A stretch of DNA of 64,000 nt from Monilinia fructicola (taxonomy: Eukaryota; Ascomycota; Leotiomycetes; Helotiales; Sclerotiniaceae): the NCBI GenBank assembly GCA_008692225.1, contig VICG01000011.1, positions 744,001-808,000 of the forward strand. Direction: 5' to 3'. Shown here one piece after another: positions 1 through 13,771 of the stretch. Numbering within the stretch: the stretch's first letter is position 1; each line of letters opens with the position of its first letter. The notes below the pieces were generated by a model. It worked only from the letters and a program-made list of their open reading frames with translations, had not been told where the DNA came from and made no database searches. Position numbers and translations under genes: made by a program.

Positions 1-118
1 GTACAATGTACATACGGAGTACATAGGGAGTACATACGGAGTACATACAGAGTAAGTACATACAGAGTATATATACGGAGGACATACAGAGTACATACAG
101 AGTACATACAGAGTACAT
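1..118. repeat. Imperfect tandem array of an 11-bp unit (gtacatacaga / gtacatacgga)
   Basis: The first 118 bases are about ten degenerate copies of a unit close to gtacatacaga, with variants ending in gga or ggg. Two copies contain TACGGAGTA, a motif that recurs across the intergenic DNA of this window. No coding potential is visible. The array may extend upstream of the window. Confidence 0.85.
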
Positions 119-3100
119 TAGGACCCACGATGACGGCCCGAGGAGAAAACAAACTTTTAAAACTACGGCCTTGCCCGTGCTGTACACCCTGTCCTGTACT
201 GTACTGTAAGGAATCAGGATAACCCCTCCACCGACAGTACCGAAAGTTTAAAGGAAATTGAATGACAGTGTGACGGTACAGCACAGCACTGTACAATAAC
301 TTCAATAAGCTGCTACTCGTAGTCTCGTGAGGCGTACTGTGGTATAGTAATGTATCTACTGTAACTCTTCTTGAGGGAGTGCGGGTGAACATGAGGAACA
401 GTCGTTGCTTATCAATCATGCGGGCTCTCGTACAACGACATCTTGAGGTATGGTATGACCGACCCAAAGGCACATGTAAATCAAAGCCATCTACTCCGCA
501 AGCAACATTGCATACCTGCCTACATTACTACTTGTACTATGACTCTTTTCTCTTTCTTGGCCAGAACTATCGAACTATTGGGTATGTACAAGTAGGATCA
601 TGAAGGATCGACCTCGGCTTTCCAATAGCTGGCCAATCGATCAAATGAACTCCTCAACCTTGGACGGCCAAGTTCAAAGCTCAGCGCTCACATCGAGTGT
701 AAACTCAAAATTCTCTTCTCCCCATCGGACAATTCCCAGGAAACGGGATAGCTAGGTATCTTAGCTGCGTCCTTCCCACCTCTGGTTTTAGCTGCTGACC
801 AACACATCCACCCGCTTCTACAGCACAGTAGTTTCCCCAATGTCATTATCTAATCAGAATGATGCGTCAGAAAAAGCAAATCTCGAAATTGTATCACTTG
901 TGTCACGATAGCAAGCCGTTGAAAGATTCCCAAGACGCGTTCCTGTCACGTCAACTGCCTTTCCATATTAACATCATGCAATGGAATGCTACCTGGTTCA
1001 ACGTACCATCCACGCGTTATACCATGATTTACTTTGGTCTTTCCACTAAGAAATCTTGTACGCATATACTTTCAACTTAGATGCTTTGGTACCTGTGCAG
1101 TGTGCAGAACACGAGCCTCCTCTTTTGAATAGGCTAAGGTACAGAATCCGTCCTGCAATATAATGGCACAGCAAACTTTGCACCAAAAGAGATAGCGACT
1201 TCCCTTGCATATGCAATCTGCAAGCACTTAACCATTGCATATTCGCCTCCTCCTTCTGATTTTTCTCACCGCTTAATCCAGAAACACAACCCGACCAATC
1301 AAGGAGTTCTCGATGAGATCTTGGTCCTGCACCATCACAGAGACCCTTATTCTGGAAGCGTACATTAAAAAGTAGAATCGAGGTTGCAGGAGAGGCCAGC
1401 GGTCTCTTGTCCAGTGATGATCTATCTTCCTTATGGTCCCTTCCAAGAGAGGTTAAAGGTACGGACATATCGGACTGAATCTATTAAAAGAATTACACAC
1501 TTCAAATGAAGTCTTTACATCCTTCAAATTCTAATGATGGGTACTTGTAATCCCTACGAACTTATGATCTTTACTAGTATGTAGGGTTCAATCCGAAGTG
1601 TCCGAACCATTTACCTACCCCGTACATCCACTGACACACTGACAAATCCCCCAAAACATCTCTCCGCTTTGCGGAAAGACATCCATGTGTACAGTTGAGC
1701 ATGTCCGGCCATCGGATTTTCGAATGTTATTTTAGGTTCACACTCAAACTCAAGCTTGCAGCTTCCCATTTTGTCAAAATCTGCAAGAGATCTAAAACCA
1801 TCCCGCAGTTAGCACACCCGCATATGCCCATTTTACGCGCCCAAGCTACTGTATCGTGGATTTGGGCTCTTTGATGCGAAGTTTATCTTCATGTGACGAA
1901 AACAAAATGATGCGAAGGATCTTCAGGTACTTATTGGTTTTGTTCCTCCCATCAGCATTGCTATACCTATTATGAATATGCCCAGATGTCTTATGACATT
2001 CAATGCATGTTTTACGCATATCCATCCTTCAATACCAAGATTGTTCTCCAGGGTCCAGCTGTATATACAGTTTGCGGCATCGATATGAAAATTCAAATTG
2101 CATGGGTGAATCAATCGTGTAGTTTCCTCGCCCCTTGGGATTCATTTTTCTCGCTCGCTCAATTCAGTTTCTAACCATCGAAAGATTTCTCCTGCTCCGA
2201 TTGAAAATTCGAAATCAAGGCGTACTGTAGTGTTATTCAGCGCATGTTCTGTCGTCATTCCATGACTCCTCGCACCACATTCGGTCCCATCTTCAAATTC
2301 GACGCACCAGATGCGGCAATTTGTTGAGGGTGGATAGGGAACTAGGCGTTTTCATCTTCGAACTCTTCATATCTGCTACAGTAGAAGTTTTACGGAGCAT
2401 AGTCCACTTGGTCTCCCAAGTCCCATATCACCCCGCATGCATATTCATGTTTTCTTTAACCCACTTCGCTTCCCAACCCAACCTACTCTAAGAATTCACA
2501 GACGCAACTATCACTCCAGTACAGTACAGTAGTGAGAAGCCAGTGACGCCAGTGACTTCAGTGGCTCCAGTGACTCCACTAAGCCCACTCCCTAGATCAA
2601 CCCGTACGGAGTAGTCAATTGAAACACAAAATATTCCGATGCCCATCCCGTGTGGACTAGCAACTAGAACCGGTCTTGTTACCGAGAACGATACAACTAC
2701 CGATGGTATGATCTCCATCTCATACGTATATCCGCACTTTAGCTACTCGCAGTCTTGCACTAGCAACTCCCTATCGTTCGTTTCGTGGTAGATCATCGGA
2801 TCAGACTGTCATGAAATGACCCACTGCGCAAGTGGCATGACAAGTTCGGGTATTGCTATGGGGTATGCACATGGATTTTGAATCTTATCTCCTCCTGAAA
2901 CTTTGACATGGAGTTCTTGACTTCGTGCGATTAGTCTGTAAGGAGGATTATCAATATTGCATGGGCGACTAGTGAGAGGGGAAATCTATGCTTTGCCCTG
3001 GTGATTGTGCAAAGACTAATTACTGCAATTCAACGAAGTGGATTCAGATTCACAGTTCGCAGATACGTTTGTGGCACTCTTTGTTCTGTGCTTGAGACAT

Positions 3101-6100
3101 TCTGCAAACTTCACTCGAAGAGCATTTCTCTTGTTTGTTTTACTGCCTATAGTGTGAGCTTGAGGTCCCTTAAGTTGAGGGGTTATTGCTTTTGCTTCCA
3201 AATCTCCGACCAAGGCAAGGATCCGAAAAGGGGCAGATATCAAACATGTCCTCCGTCAAGACTCCCCCATTGCCAAGAGTTATTGCTTGCCCAAGAGTTT
3301 GGTTCCATCTCGGAGAGCTATATCAGTTGTTGGTGATGTATTGTGAAGTATTGGAATGGCGCCTGATGTAAAATGTCTACTAGCGCTGTGTCGAGATGCT
3401 TTGACTTTAACTCTCGTCAATCTATGCTCTTTCTGGCGATGACAGAGCTACCTTTCTTGCACTTATTGAGGAGACCGACCTAGGCAGTCATCGACGGGTT
3501 CTGGATTTGAAGATCAATCTCTATCCGAGGAGCTTTGGGGGAAGATGCTTGTAATCTGCTCCTTGATTTTCTGCTAGAATACTCAGAAAATCAAGACTAG
3601 AAGTCATAAATGATTCATGTTTGAAAGTCCTTGTGGTTGCCCCCGGTCTCCAGGTATTTTTCTGAAAATATCAGATCGACTGGTCTTTTGATACGAAAGT
3701 TCGCCATGTGATTCAAAGTTATATGAAAATCAGTCACTGTCTCATTAGAGAAAATACCTAGCATAATAACACATCCTCGAAGAATCAGCGTGATTATGAT
3801 AAGCCGCAATACTGACCACAAGTTTGGGGGAAATATTGAACTTATCGCGTATATTTGTTTTGCAGGTGCAATCAAATGTCAATGACCACCAATGACACGT
3901 CCTCATCCTCGTCCTCACCACCATCCCAATGAATATCAAAACAAGGCACTACATTTCACAACAAACAAAGTCCAGATGGCTCAGTGGTAACGTGCTGAGT
4001 GTTCACATCCCCTTACACGGGACCTCTGCTTAACATCCGAAGATCTTGTTTGGTGAAACTCAGTTCGTCTGGTTTGGATTCAATCCTCGTATGCGTTCAC
4101 CTAGAGCTATTTGAATTTTTTGCACTTTTGATTGTTGGATTCTAGTTTATCCCTTCTCCAGCTTTCTTTTTTTCTTCCTTTTTGAGGAATTTGTCGCTTG
4201 CACGTCGTTCGTTAGTTGGCTGATCTTGGGACTGGTGGATGCGAAGGAAAGTGAATATTGTTGTTTGGAAGGTGATTATTTTCGCAACCTGGAAGCGTGG
4301 ATACGAGTATTACAATAACCTAAGCTCAACTCGGGCTTCATTTTTTGGTCACCAAGTTACATACTCCTTTTCAGTTCCACACATTCAGACGCTTCTTGTT
4401 GTTTGTGTGTATAATCGGGGTTGGGATCATTGGAAGGTTCTGAATGCGTCTGCACGATGTGTTCATGGACAAACTAGGCAGGAGATGAGATGGGTATTCG
4501 TGACTGTGTGAAGGTTTAGTCATTACTTTAAGAGGATATGCTGATTATTCATAGAGGGATTTGAGACTCGTCAGAGAATGTCTACAGCCATATATCTACA
4601 GTTTGTTTCCAATAGATTATGTGTCTTTGCTACTTGTTCATTTTCGCGATGAGAATGAACTATATGTATCAACTTCAGGACTCGCTATGCTGGTTTACAT
4701 TTCTTCTCGTCTTTTGATTTCCAGAAGTCTTCGGTATCAATTGTTTGCCATAGAGTCTCAACATCTCCTGTTTGACTGTAGGTTTTCTTGATTGCTTGCT
4801 AGATGCCTGGATCTAAAATGGGCTCTGCGGCTACGTTACAAGGGGGAGCCAAAAGAATAAGAATCAGATACGTCTGAACACTTGTCACCGAATTCGGAGT
4901 TATCAACGCACTCCTCACATTACTTGAAACTTCAGACATCAAACTCAATCAAGGAATAGTTATGGATGAATCAATCTGTAATTTTTGTGCTTGGGCTCTT
5001 ATAGATAACTTCTCGACATGCTTATCTTAAGTATGATTGGGGTTGGGATGGATACACAATTGACAACACATTTCCAATCAATTGCCAATACTACTTTCGC
5101 CAAGCTTGATAGCTGGCTGGCATAGCTTCGGTTGGTCCTTCAAGGAAATGTGGCAATCTTCAGCTATTTTTGGTACTAATACAGATCTTCTATTGTGACG
5201 AGCTGCGGCTTTTCGTTGCTGTTTCAGCTTGCGCGGGCACAGTTGCGCATGATACACCGCATGTAGTCACATTATCAATGAGTAAAGGCAGCAAAGGATG
5301 GAGAAAGCGAACCTTACCGTGCCACATAGTGTGTGGTAAGAAAATGAGGATCAATATCTGTTCTCCGTGCTTGCAAGTAGCATGTCGGGATGGAAAGCTC
5401 AGTATTCCGAGAAATCTAGGCCCATCCAAGGAGAAGTGAGGCTTCCTCATGTGGAGTCGACCCTACAACAACGTATAGTTGTAGTGGATGTTAAGTGATT
5501 CAGACTACGAGCTGAGATGTGCTAGAAATTACCAGATGTTTGGGTAGACCTCTACGTGCATTATTCGAGCACAATCCCGCCACGAGACGGATAAAGACCT
5601 CGAAGTGAGACAAACACTCGTTGAAATACTCACTCGCCACAATCCTCTTCTGATCCACGAAGTTGTTCAGTAACCACTACTCATATTTCATGATGATTTC
5701 TAGAACATCTTAAATCCTGCAGTGTTGAAGGAACCGCCAATATTACCTCTATTAACCATTGTCACCAGCAAAACTCCTCTTCTCAATAACCTTCATTGCA
5801 AGAAATACCTAAGATCGCAGTCCTTGGAAAATTCCATGTACCATCACGTAGCAACTTTAGATGGTCCCATAATTTTTTACCTTGGTGAAAGTATGAATTC
5901 TAGGACTTCTCATTGCATCACTAACCCCACGCCTTTCTAATCACTTGTCTAGAAGAATTGGGATATGTCTAATCATCAAGCTCCCCCTTGGGCAAACTTT
6001 CTATGGGTAAATACCCAGATTGATTGGCATTCATCGCTTCGAAGGTGTGAATAACAAATGATATTTGGGCGCTGAGAACTACATGCATACAGAGCCATCT

Positions 6101-6149
6101 AGAATATCACAACACCTAATCTTATTAATCTTGCATACCTTGAGTCCCA
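119..6149. other. Gene-poor stretch, no recognisable gene
   Basis: About 6 kb with only short open frames (up to 140 codons, at 1046-1468 on the minus strand). None has a domain, a credible start context or a splice-extended frame that I recognise. I see no transposase, reverse transcriptase or other mobile-element motif. Composition is mixed and not strongly AT-rich. A tRNA-like A-box occurs near 3975 but does not fold into a tRNA. Given the frame breaks in other genes of the window, a badly broken gene here could have been missed. Confidence 0.5.
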
Positions 6150-6285
6150 TTGCCAAGCTGTCTTATTTATTTCACAACCCAGGTTAGTTCGATATTCAGT
6201 TTGGTTACATCTACATGTTGCCAAGCTGTCTTTTCTATTTCACAATCCAGGTTAGTTCGATATTCAGTTTGGTTACATCTACATG
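6150..6285. repeat. Two tandem copies of a 68-bp unit
   Basis: Copy one spans 6150-6217 and copy two 6218-6285. Both begin ttgccaagctgtctt and end ggttacatctacatg, with only a few mismatches between them. This is a recent tandem duplication of non-coding sequence. Confidence 0.9.
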
Positions 6286-7792
6286 TCGATTTATTCAACG
6301 CCTGCTCCATGAGATGTTGTTTTGCTTCGTACATCATAAATTGAATGCAAAAAACCAAGGGTGATGAGTTCTTCAAGGATTTCTCATCTTCCCCTGCGAG
6401 TTGAAGCTAATTTCTCGCTGTGATGATTTCTCGCTGTCAATAAATGGATTTGCGTCTGTAGAAAGAATGACTTCTCTTCCCTAATATCTCAAGAAGAACC
6501 GATTCATATCAGCTACGTCTCCTCCATGCGATCTGCACGCTGGTGTCGTCGATGGCATTTGCAAATGCCAAGAGCTTATTCCTATACGAGGAGCCCAACC
6601 TGTAAACTGGAATCTGCGCCGCCGAATCCGTTTGGCCCATGCCCATAAGATCTATGGATATAGGAGGGTCTTGGTCTGCAATCGCGGCACATTTTGCAAA
6701 AAGTGACCGTTCCAAAGGTCAAGAGATGTTTTGGGCGTAGCCGTGGTCTTACGAAGAAGGGTGCGCCGCTTCCTCCGACGAAAGGGAAGGGATCGTCATC
6801 GGGGGCCTTGGATGTTGTCGCGCGTACTGAACGTCTCTCGCGTTTGCTGTCGTCGCATCCATCTACCGTACAGATCGTCGGGTATCGAAATGGCAAATGT
6901 CGATTCCATTCATATGGATTCAGCGTAGCGCGTAGGACTAGAATGTAACAGATTTAGTCCAGGGTGCTCAACGTCACCGGGACGCATTACAGGTTCAGGA
7001 TCATGTGACCAAGAGCCGATGTGATTCTCCCACAATCGAAACATATATGTAAGATGTCGAGATGTTCAGCCAATCCACACCCCAGCATGCACCCAAAACA
7101 ACGCACAACGCCAACTAGGCCACAGCGATCGTGCCCCATTTTCCGGCGCAACTTTGAAGATCCACATACAGATCTTCCAAACGGACGGCAAACCCATGGC
7201 CCGAACTCCAAACCTCGAATTCACATCTGGAGTGGCGTATGCATCAAATAGCATGTGCGAGAGAGAATCGAATCGTCATAAATCTTGCCACCCCTCCGTA
7301 GCCCGGACCGAAGGATTCGATCCCCCCTCACTTCACCTCGCCTCACCAACCAATCTGCAAAACTATCGCGGTACCCTTTGGGGCCACATTGAAAAGTCAG
7401 ATGTGCATGGGTGCATCGATCGAGTGTGCCTATCTATCTATTTCATCCATGGTATGATTGTTGACAGGCTGGAATGTTATTCCAGTCAAGTCAAGTCCAG
7501 GTCCCGAGAGAGAAATTTCTCCTTCCAGATGGAGAACATCGCGAGATTGCATGAGATGAGGCCCCAGTTTTGTGTGTGTGTGTGTATGTGAGAGAGCGCG
7601 CCCATCCACAAATCAGTACAACAACAACCCAAAATACTCCACCATCCACCCCACCACCCACTCACCAACCAAGACCGCATCCAGAACCCCTCCCATAACA
7701 TCATACCAAAAGATGCCACGGAACCGCACGCAACAATCTATACGCATGACTTCGCAGTTTTTAATCATAATCATCAAGCGATTCTTTATTTA
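6286..7792. other. Intergenic, no recognisable gene
   Basis: Several overlapping open frames of 60-145 codons lie on both strands at 6500-7600, in a moderately GC-rich patch. None resembles a known protein. Overlap on both strands without a dominant frame is what chance gives in GC-richer DNA. I see nothing else here. Confidence 0.45.
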
Positions 7793-7943
7793 TACATACA
7801 TACATACATACATACATACATACATACATACATACATACATACATACATACATACATACATACATACATACATACATACATACATACATACATACATACA
7901 TACATACATACATACATACATACATACATACATACATACATAC
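7793..7943. repeat. (TACA)n microsatellite, about 37 units
   Basis: An uninterrupted tetranucleotide run of about 150 bp. It creates false open frames on both strands, rich in Tyr-Ile-His-Thr on plus and Met-Tyr-Val-Cys on minus. These are not genes. Confidence 0.98.
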
Positions 7944-8083
7944 CCCTATTTAATCCATAATCCCCTCTCAACACCCCTAACCCCCCATACCTTCTTTCCT
8001 ATTACAAGAGAAATCTTCTCATCGCACCATCAACACCAACCTATGAATTACAGCTCCAGCAACAGCAAGCGCATGAACAATCC

Positions 8084-8398
8084 AACCAGTCAACCAGTCA
8101 ACCAATCAACCAACCAACCAATCAACCAATCAACCAACATACACACCCAAGGATTCCTTCCCTCATCGCTCAGAAGTTGGGACGGGATGAGGCAGGAGTA
8201 GCAGGAGTAGCAGGAGTAGCAGGAGTAGCAGAAGATAAAAGAGGAAGAGCAAAAGGAAGGAAGGAAGGAAAAGTGTTCTCGAGTGGAAATTCAATTGTGA
8301 AGCGCAAGGGAGGGAGGGAGGGTCAAGGAGTAGAAAATAGCTTTCATCTCCCTCTCCCTCTCCCTCTCCCTCTCCCTCTCCCTCTCCCTCTCCCCCCC
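8084..8398. repeat. Compound low-complexity block
   Basis: Four simple repeats follow one another: caac/caat tetramers (about 8084-8140), four copies of aggagtagc (about 8192-8229), ggaa and ggga runs (8250-8325), and a (CCCTCT)n run (8347-8398). No coding function is inferred. Confidence 0.9.
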
Positions 8399-9178
8399 TC
8401 TCTCAAAGAAGGTTGAACGCACGCGTGAAAGATACAAGAGACTGCTCCGGATTTGTTCAGGAGATTTTCGCAGTTTTCCTCTCACGCTACTATGCGCAGA
8501 GACGTGCATCGTGAGGAGTGATGCCGGAGTCGGAATATGTAGGACCGAAATCACAGCTGGAGATGGTAAAAAGTTGCAAGATTTGGTTTTACTCATTCCA
8601 TTCATTCCATTTGATTCCAAGACCAAGTAGTTACTTGGAACCAAGTATCTCCACTCTTTAACAATCCCATGCCATCTGGTATCTAAGAATCCAGTATATA
8701 CAATATACAACACGTAATCATACAGACCACCACTTCCCCTTCATCCTTATCCCCATATGTAAATGTCCTCGACTCCAAGTGACATCCTATCCCCAAAATA
8801 ATTACAACCCTCCCCCTTGACTCGATCTCAGATTATCATCCACCATCTGTGGTGATAATATTAAACAGAATGTTATCCCTCCCAATATCAAGATATCTTT
8901 CAACTCTAGTATATGCAATATAATGCAAAAGCCACCAAACAGGCTGTTCCTCTTTGATGCATTTTGTTGATGCCGAAAAAGTGATAAAAAGCAAGAACAA
9001 ATAAACTCCAAATACATTCTTCCATGCCAATCCATTGGGTCCCCACCCAAAATCCTAGGGCCCCTGGATGATTAAAAAGTAAAGATGCTGATCGAAACTC
9101 ACTACCAGTCTGACAAACGCTAAAGTCGCTTGACGAAACAATGTTAAAACCACCGTCTACCTCAAAACCACCAATTCA
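8399..9178. other. 3' flank of the Uds1-like gene
   Basis: About 780 bp downstream of the minus-strand coiled-coil gene. Only short overlapping open frames are present. No tRNA, repeat or recognisable gene was seen. Confidence 0.5.
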
Positions 9179-12100
9179 TTATGATGAGTTAAGGGCAGCG
9201 AATCTTCCCTCAAAAGCTCTTAATCTCTCTTGTTCAATCGTTTTCTGTAATTTCTTCGTTTCACGTACTGCTTCTTCTCGTTCATTCTGTAATTCCATTA
9301 CTTCGATCTGCGCAACATTCATACGACCGACAACCTCCTCCATTTCCCGATCAGCTTCTGCAAGAGCAGACTCCAGGTTGACAACCTTCTGTTTCAAGAA
9401 CTCAACCTTTGAATCCTCAGACACCGACATTCCCTTTCCAGAGGTAGTCATGGAGAGACGTGGGACCCTCTTCGCATTTGCAAAATAATGGTGACATAGG
9501 AGTCTTGGGCCCAAATGAGCGAGGAGAGCGGAGTTCAGACTTCAACGCGATGAAGTTGGATGCTGTGGCTGTCCCTGAGTTCACGGATCTCATCTTCGTG
9601 ACGAGCAATTCGAGCCTCAGATATGTTCTGAGCAGCCATGAGTTGGTCCTCAAGAGTCTTGAGCTTGGTTTGGAGGAAGGTGATCTTTTGTGCATTGGCT
9701 TTCTGCTCTTTCTCTCCTCGCTCAATGGCTTCAGCTAGACGCTGTCTGAGAGTGCTATTTGAAGCAAGTTGTAGTCTGACTTGTGCAGCCAATTCCTCAA
9801 CTCGCTTGGCTGATTCAAGTAGCTCATCTGCCAATTGCATCTCCTCCTGGACATGCACCTTTTCGGAATCTCTCAAAGATTCTGACTGCTCCCGAGCTGC
9901 ATCAAGCTCTTGCTTTACAACATCTCTTTCAGAAATTGCATCAGACAAGCTTTTTCTCAAGTTGCTCCATAGCCCTTGCAGTAGCCTCATCACCAGAAGC
10001 CGAGATCTCAAGGTCCTTGATTCGCTCAAGAGAAGCTGCGTAAGCCGACTGAAGATCCCGATACGAACGCTCAAGGGTCTCAGAGGTTGCGTGTGAGCTG
10101 CCAGGTCTGGAATCTACACTCGATCGCTTGATTAAGATATCCTTCTCTTGCAACAGGCTTCGTAGCGAACCAATTTCCTGCTCGGCACGATCGAGATCCA
10201 TCTTCAAACCACCGAGCCCTTTCTCACATTGCCACTTCTGCTCCATGGCTTCATCTGCACGACGACGAAGAGTGTTGATTTCTTCTCTCAAACTCGAAAC
10301 TTCCTTATCGTATCCTTGCCGCCTGGGTGATTGGTTGAGGAGCGCGATCTCTTTCCATTTCCAACTGGCGAATTCTCTTCTCGTTTTTCCCGATTTTGAT
10401 GCCTCTTGACGTTCGAGTAAGCTTTTGAGGGCCCGATGTAGCGAGTCTCGTTGGAGCTCGATGTCTTTCACACGGTCCGCGAGAGCATCTCGAGACTCTA
10501 GACGATCCATTTTTTACGGAGGTTGACCTTGATAACCCACCAGCAGATCTAGCCACCAGTATGAGCGAGGGAGTTGGAACGTTTTAAACCACCTAGACCA
10601 CTCAAACTACTCAACCCACCAATGCTCATTTACAGATGACCGAGACTTGGGTAGGTTGCTTATGCTCCCTATACTATCCTCTTCCAAAATGAAACTGGAC
10701 TGGTTAGTCTCTGCTTGCAGCTTTTGCGCATTGAGCAGGGTGGTGTTTTCTTTCTTGAGCGTCTGGAGTTCTTGAGTCATCTTGGTTTGCTCATAAGTCA
10801 ACTTTTCGTGCTCTGCAGCTTGAGCTTCGAGCCCTTCAACACGGGCCTTGAGCTGAGGAACAATTTCATCTCGTAAGTTGTCACGCTCGTTTTGGGAGGT
10901 TTCGAGGTCGGCCTTGAGTGCAGTCAAAAGATCTTCGAAATTTTCCCTGATTTGTTTCTCTTCAGATAATTTGCGACGAAGATCCTCGCAGGTTGTCTCC
11001 AATTCTTTCAATCGTCCATTAGCATCAAGGGAATTTATAGCTGCAAGGTCAACCTAAAGAACCATGTCAGTTATCACGCCATTTTTCGAAGCAAGAAAAA
11101 TTACCTGAGCTGCCCTTTCCTCCAAGGAACGAATTTGTGTCTCGAGCTGTTTTCTTATAGCTCGCTCATCTTGCACCTTGTTGGTAAGTTCTAATCTAAT
11201 CGAAGCCTTTTCTTGCTCTGTCTTTCTTTGTATTCGATCAAGCTCATCCTGCTTGGGGTCAGGCTCTCCATATCGAGGAATGACGCTTGTTCCTGAATCC
11301 GAAAGTAATCACTTGGCGTTTGCTAGTATTTGTTTCCTGAATTTTGGGCTTCGAGCTGCAATCTATCTACCAGATCTTCCAGGTCCATCTCCCTGCGTAT
11401 GGAAGACGCCAGCTCTTGGCTAATTTCCTTCAATTCTTTCTCCATATCCTCGACGAGTAAAGGCGTGGTACTAGGCGTTTCTATGGGTATTTGTAGATAT
11501 GTCTTTTCGAAATAGGTGGCCGCATCTGCGTTGGCCTTGGGAATATCGATCGCGATCGGTGGCGCTTTACTATTAAACGTCCTCGAATGAGAGTCTTCAA
11601 ATTCGGAAAGTTTCTGCGGGGATGCATTTGACGACGGTATGGGGGAGTTTGGAGAGTAATCTGTCTTGTCTTCCGAGAAGGTTGTTGTTGAGCTCGATGG
11701 GGATACAGCGGCGCCTCCCCAGCCAAAGAAAGAACCAAGTTTCCCTGGTGATTTGGGTTTGAGTATGGTCGATGTAGAGTCGTGAGATTCGTGAGAGTAC
11801 GTTCGTGCCGGCGCATTAGGTATAATATTATGTGGTGGTGTAGCTTTGGATGAGAAGATTGACATAGTAGCAGAAGGTGGACAACTTCCTGAGCTTGAAT
11901 CACCGTACCAATTCCCGGTCGATTCAGAATCAGAACTTAAAGCCGAATCGCTAACCAATCTTGCATGCCTCGGGGATCCCGGTGTATGTGTCTGTGTATG
12001 AGAGGGGACCAAGAGGTTCGGACTCTTTGGACTAAGTACTGGTTCTTCGGGATCTGACGGTTGATCTGGTAGCGCTGGCGTCACTGTCGTCCAAGCGATA

Positions 12101-12213
12101 TGTTCGCTCGAATATCTCCTAGTCAAATTGTGTTAGCATGAACTTGACACACCGCACCGTGCATTAGGGTCGTGGGATGTCAAAATTAGTAGACATACTT
12201 TGATGATGGTCGT

Positions 12214-12244
<31 letters not shown>

Positions 12245-12820
12245 TCGAAATGCTTTTGGCACTTTTAGAACTCTTAGAACTTCTTGAGCTTCTTATTGAA
12301 CTTCGGACGGAATTTCGGTTGCTTGAGCTCTCTGGGGAAAATGGGATGGTGCTTTTCAGATCCGATGGAAATTCATACAGTGTTGGACTATCCGCAATAT
12401 TCGAGTACCTGGAATGCGGCAGATCCGGCTCTGGTAATTCTTCGATGGATGGACTGAAATATTCCGCCGTGGAATACCGGGTGGAGAACCGGGTTGCCAG
12501 AGGTGAGGCACTCACAGGTAAAGGTTTGCGACGAACGGAGTTGACTGAGGAAGTAGAAGCGGTTGAATATGGCGCGCGATCGGGCTGTGGCTGACTGTGT
12601 TTGCGAGTGTTGGGAATATGTAGGATTCTTTGGTCGAGAATTTGGCCGATGTTGGTTCTCATGTGGATGTGAAAGATTGACCGGGGTATTTGAGTCCGTG
12701 AGATCAGATGGAGTCGAATGATTATGTGAAGGGTAATGAGTATCAGAATCAGGAGTTGAGGGGAGATGGTTTTTCTTGTATATCTGCGACGGACGCCGTT
12801 CTTTCTGTAAGGCGGTCCAT
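9179..12820 (-). CDS. Uds1-type (up-regulated during septation) coiled-coil protein, frame broken many times
   Basis: This is a long Ser/Pro-rich N-terminus followed by coiled coil. The N-terminal part includes a polyglutamine run of about ten Gln near 12212-12243. The conserved block EDLVDRLQ and SDYFSDSGTS matches my memory of the Uds1 domain. Nearly all of 9179-11270 then reads as heptad-rich coiled coil. The family is linked to septation and hyphal polarity; the molecular role here is inferred. The probable start is ATG at 12820 and the stop is at 9179. Introns are seen at 12119-12198 and about 11045-11105. The frame must be shifted near 12772, 12575, 11303, 10627, 10555, 10500, 10386, 10342, 9953, 9538 and 9483, and TAG at 11323-11325 interrupts it. 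Nine of the eleven shifts are apparent one-base insertions and two are deletions. It could be a decaying pseudogene or uncorrected assembly error. Confidence 0.72.
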
Positions 12821-13702
12821 TTTGCAATGTCAAGACATTAGATTTATGATGTGATGGATAATGGATAATTGATAATGGATAATGGATAATAGATAATAGA
12901 TACCAAAAGAAGAAAAGGAAAAAGATGTGCAAATCAAGGGGAAACGACTCGAAGCGGATTGGTACGAAAGGGGGTATATAGGAGGAATTTGGGAGAATGG
13001 ATCAAAGATTTCTAAAGAGGTTTGAAGTTCCGACCATGAAAGAAGATTAACAACGGGATTCACACGTACTGCGGTAGAAAATGGGGTTTAATGAGAATTT
13101 CCGAGATTGGGAATTGAGGAGTACGTAGCTGGGGGGGATTAGCATTACTCTTGGTATTAGCTACCTAGGTAGGGATTCTGAAGAGAAGGCAGAAGAAAGA
13201 GATCTTTCTTTTTGCATACCAGAGTAGTCGAGAGTCGAGAGTCGAGAGTAGTCGAGAGTAGTCGAAAGTAGTCGTCAAGAACCGTCAAGAGTATTCAAGA
13301 CCAAAGGAGGTTAGAATTTAAGATTTTACCCTTGAACCCTTTTCTGATTTTATCGTCACATCCATATGGATGATTTTGATTTGTACTTGCTAGGAATACT
13401 AGGTCGAGGGGAGTGCTAGTCCTGGGAGGATTACTGTAGGGATCCATGGATCCTTTTTCCTTTTTCCTTTTTCCTTTTTCCTTTTTCCTTTCTTCATTTG
13501 GGGACAAAAGAGACTTTGACTGAAATTGGCAGTGACTTTCTGTCTGTATCGACTCTGGAGGACTTCTAGGTAGGGATGTACAGCATTTGGAGTATTTGTG
13601 TATGGATGAATGGATGGATGGAGATACTGGGTAAGGAAGGTACGGGGCGGCAATGTAGGGACTAGATTAATATTATATCAATATTAGAGATACTATTTAA
13701 GG
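12821..13702. other. 5' flank of the Uds1-like gene with simple repeats
   Basis: The flank contains ggataat-type repeats (12845-12900), gtcgagagta repeats (13210-13275), a (CCTTTTT)n run (13452-13491) and one exact TACCTAGGTA palindrome at 13162. No gene is recognised. The promoter of the minus-strand gene probably lies within the first few hundred bases. Confidence 0.6.
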
Positions 13703-13703
13703 A

Positions 13704-13771
<68 letters not shown>

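Noticed and set aside
3971..4090. tRNA-like A-box (tggctcagtggtaac) followed by ggattcaatcc
   Set aside because: The spacing is too long, and no acceptor or T-stem pairing could be built. At most it is a tRNA relic.
7572..8201. A 209-codon plus-strand frame rich in Tyr-Ile-His-Thr repeats
   Set aside because: It is created by the (TACA)n microsatellite and flanking low-complexity DNA; the reverse strand is equally open.
11323..11373. A 51-nt intron (gtagat...tactag) that would remove the in-frame TAG in the Uds1-like gene
   Set aside because: It would delete the conserved VDRLQ block, and a frame break just after it would remain. A nonsense change or sequence error is more likely.
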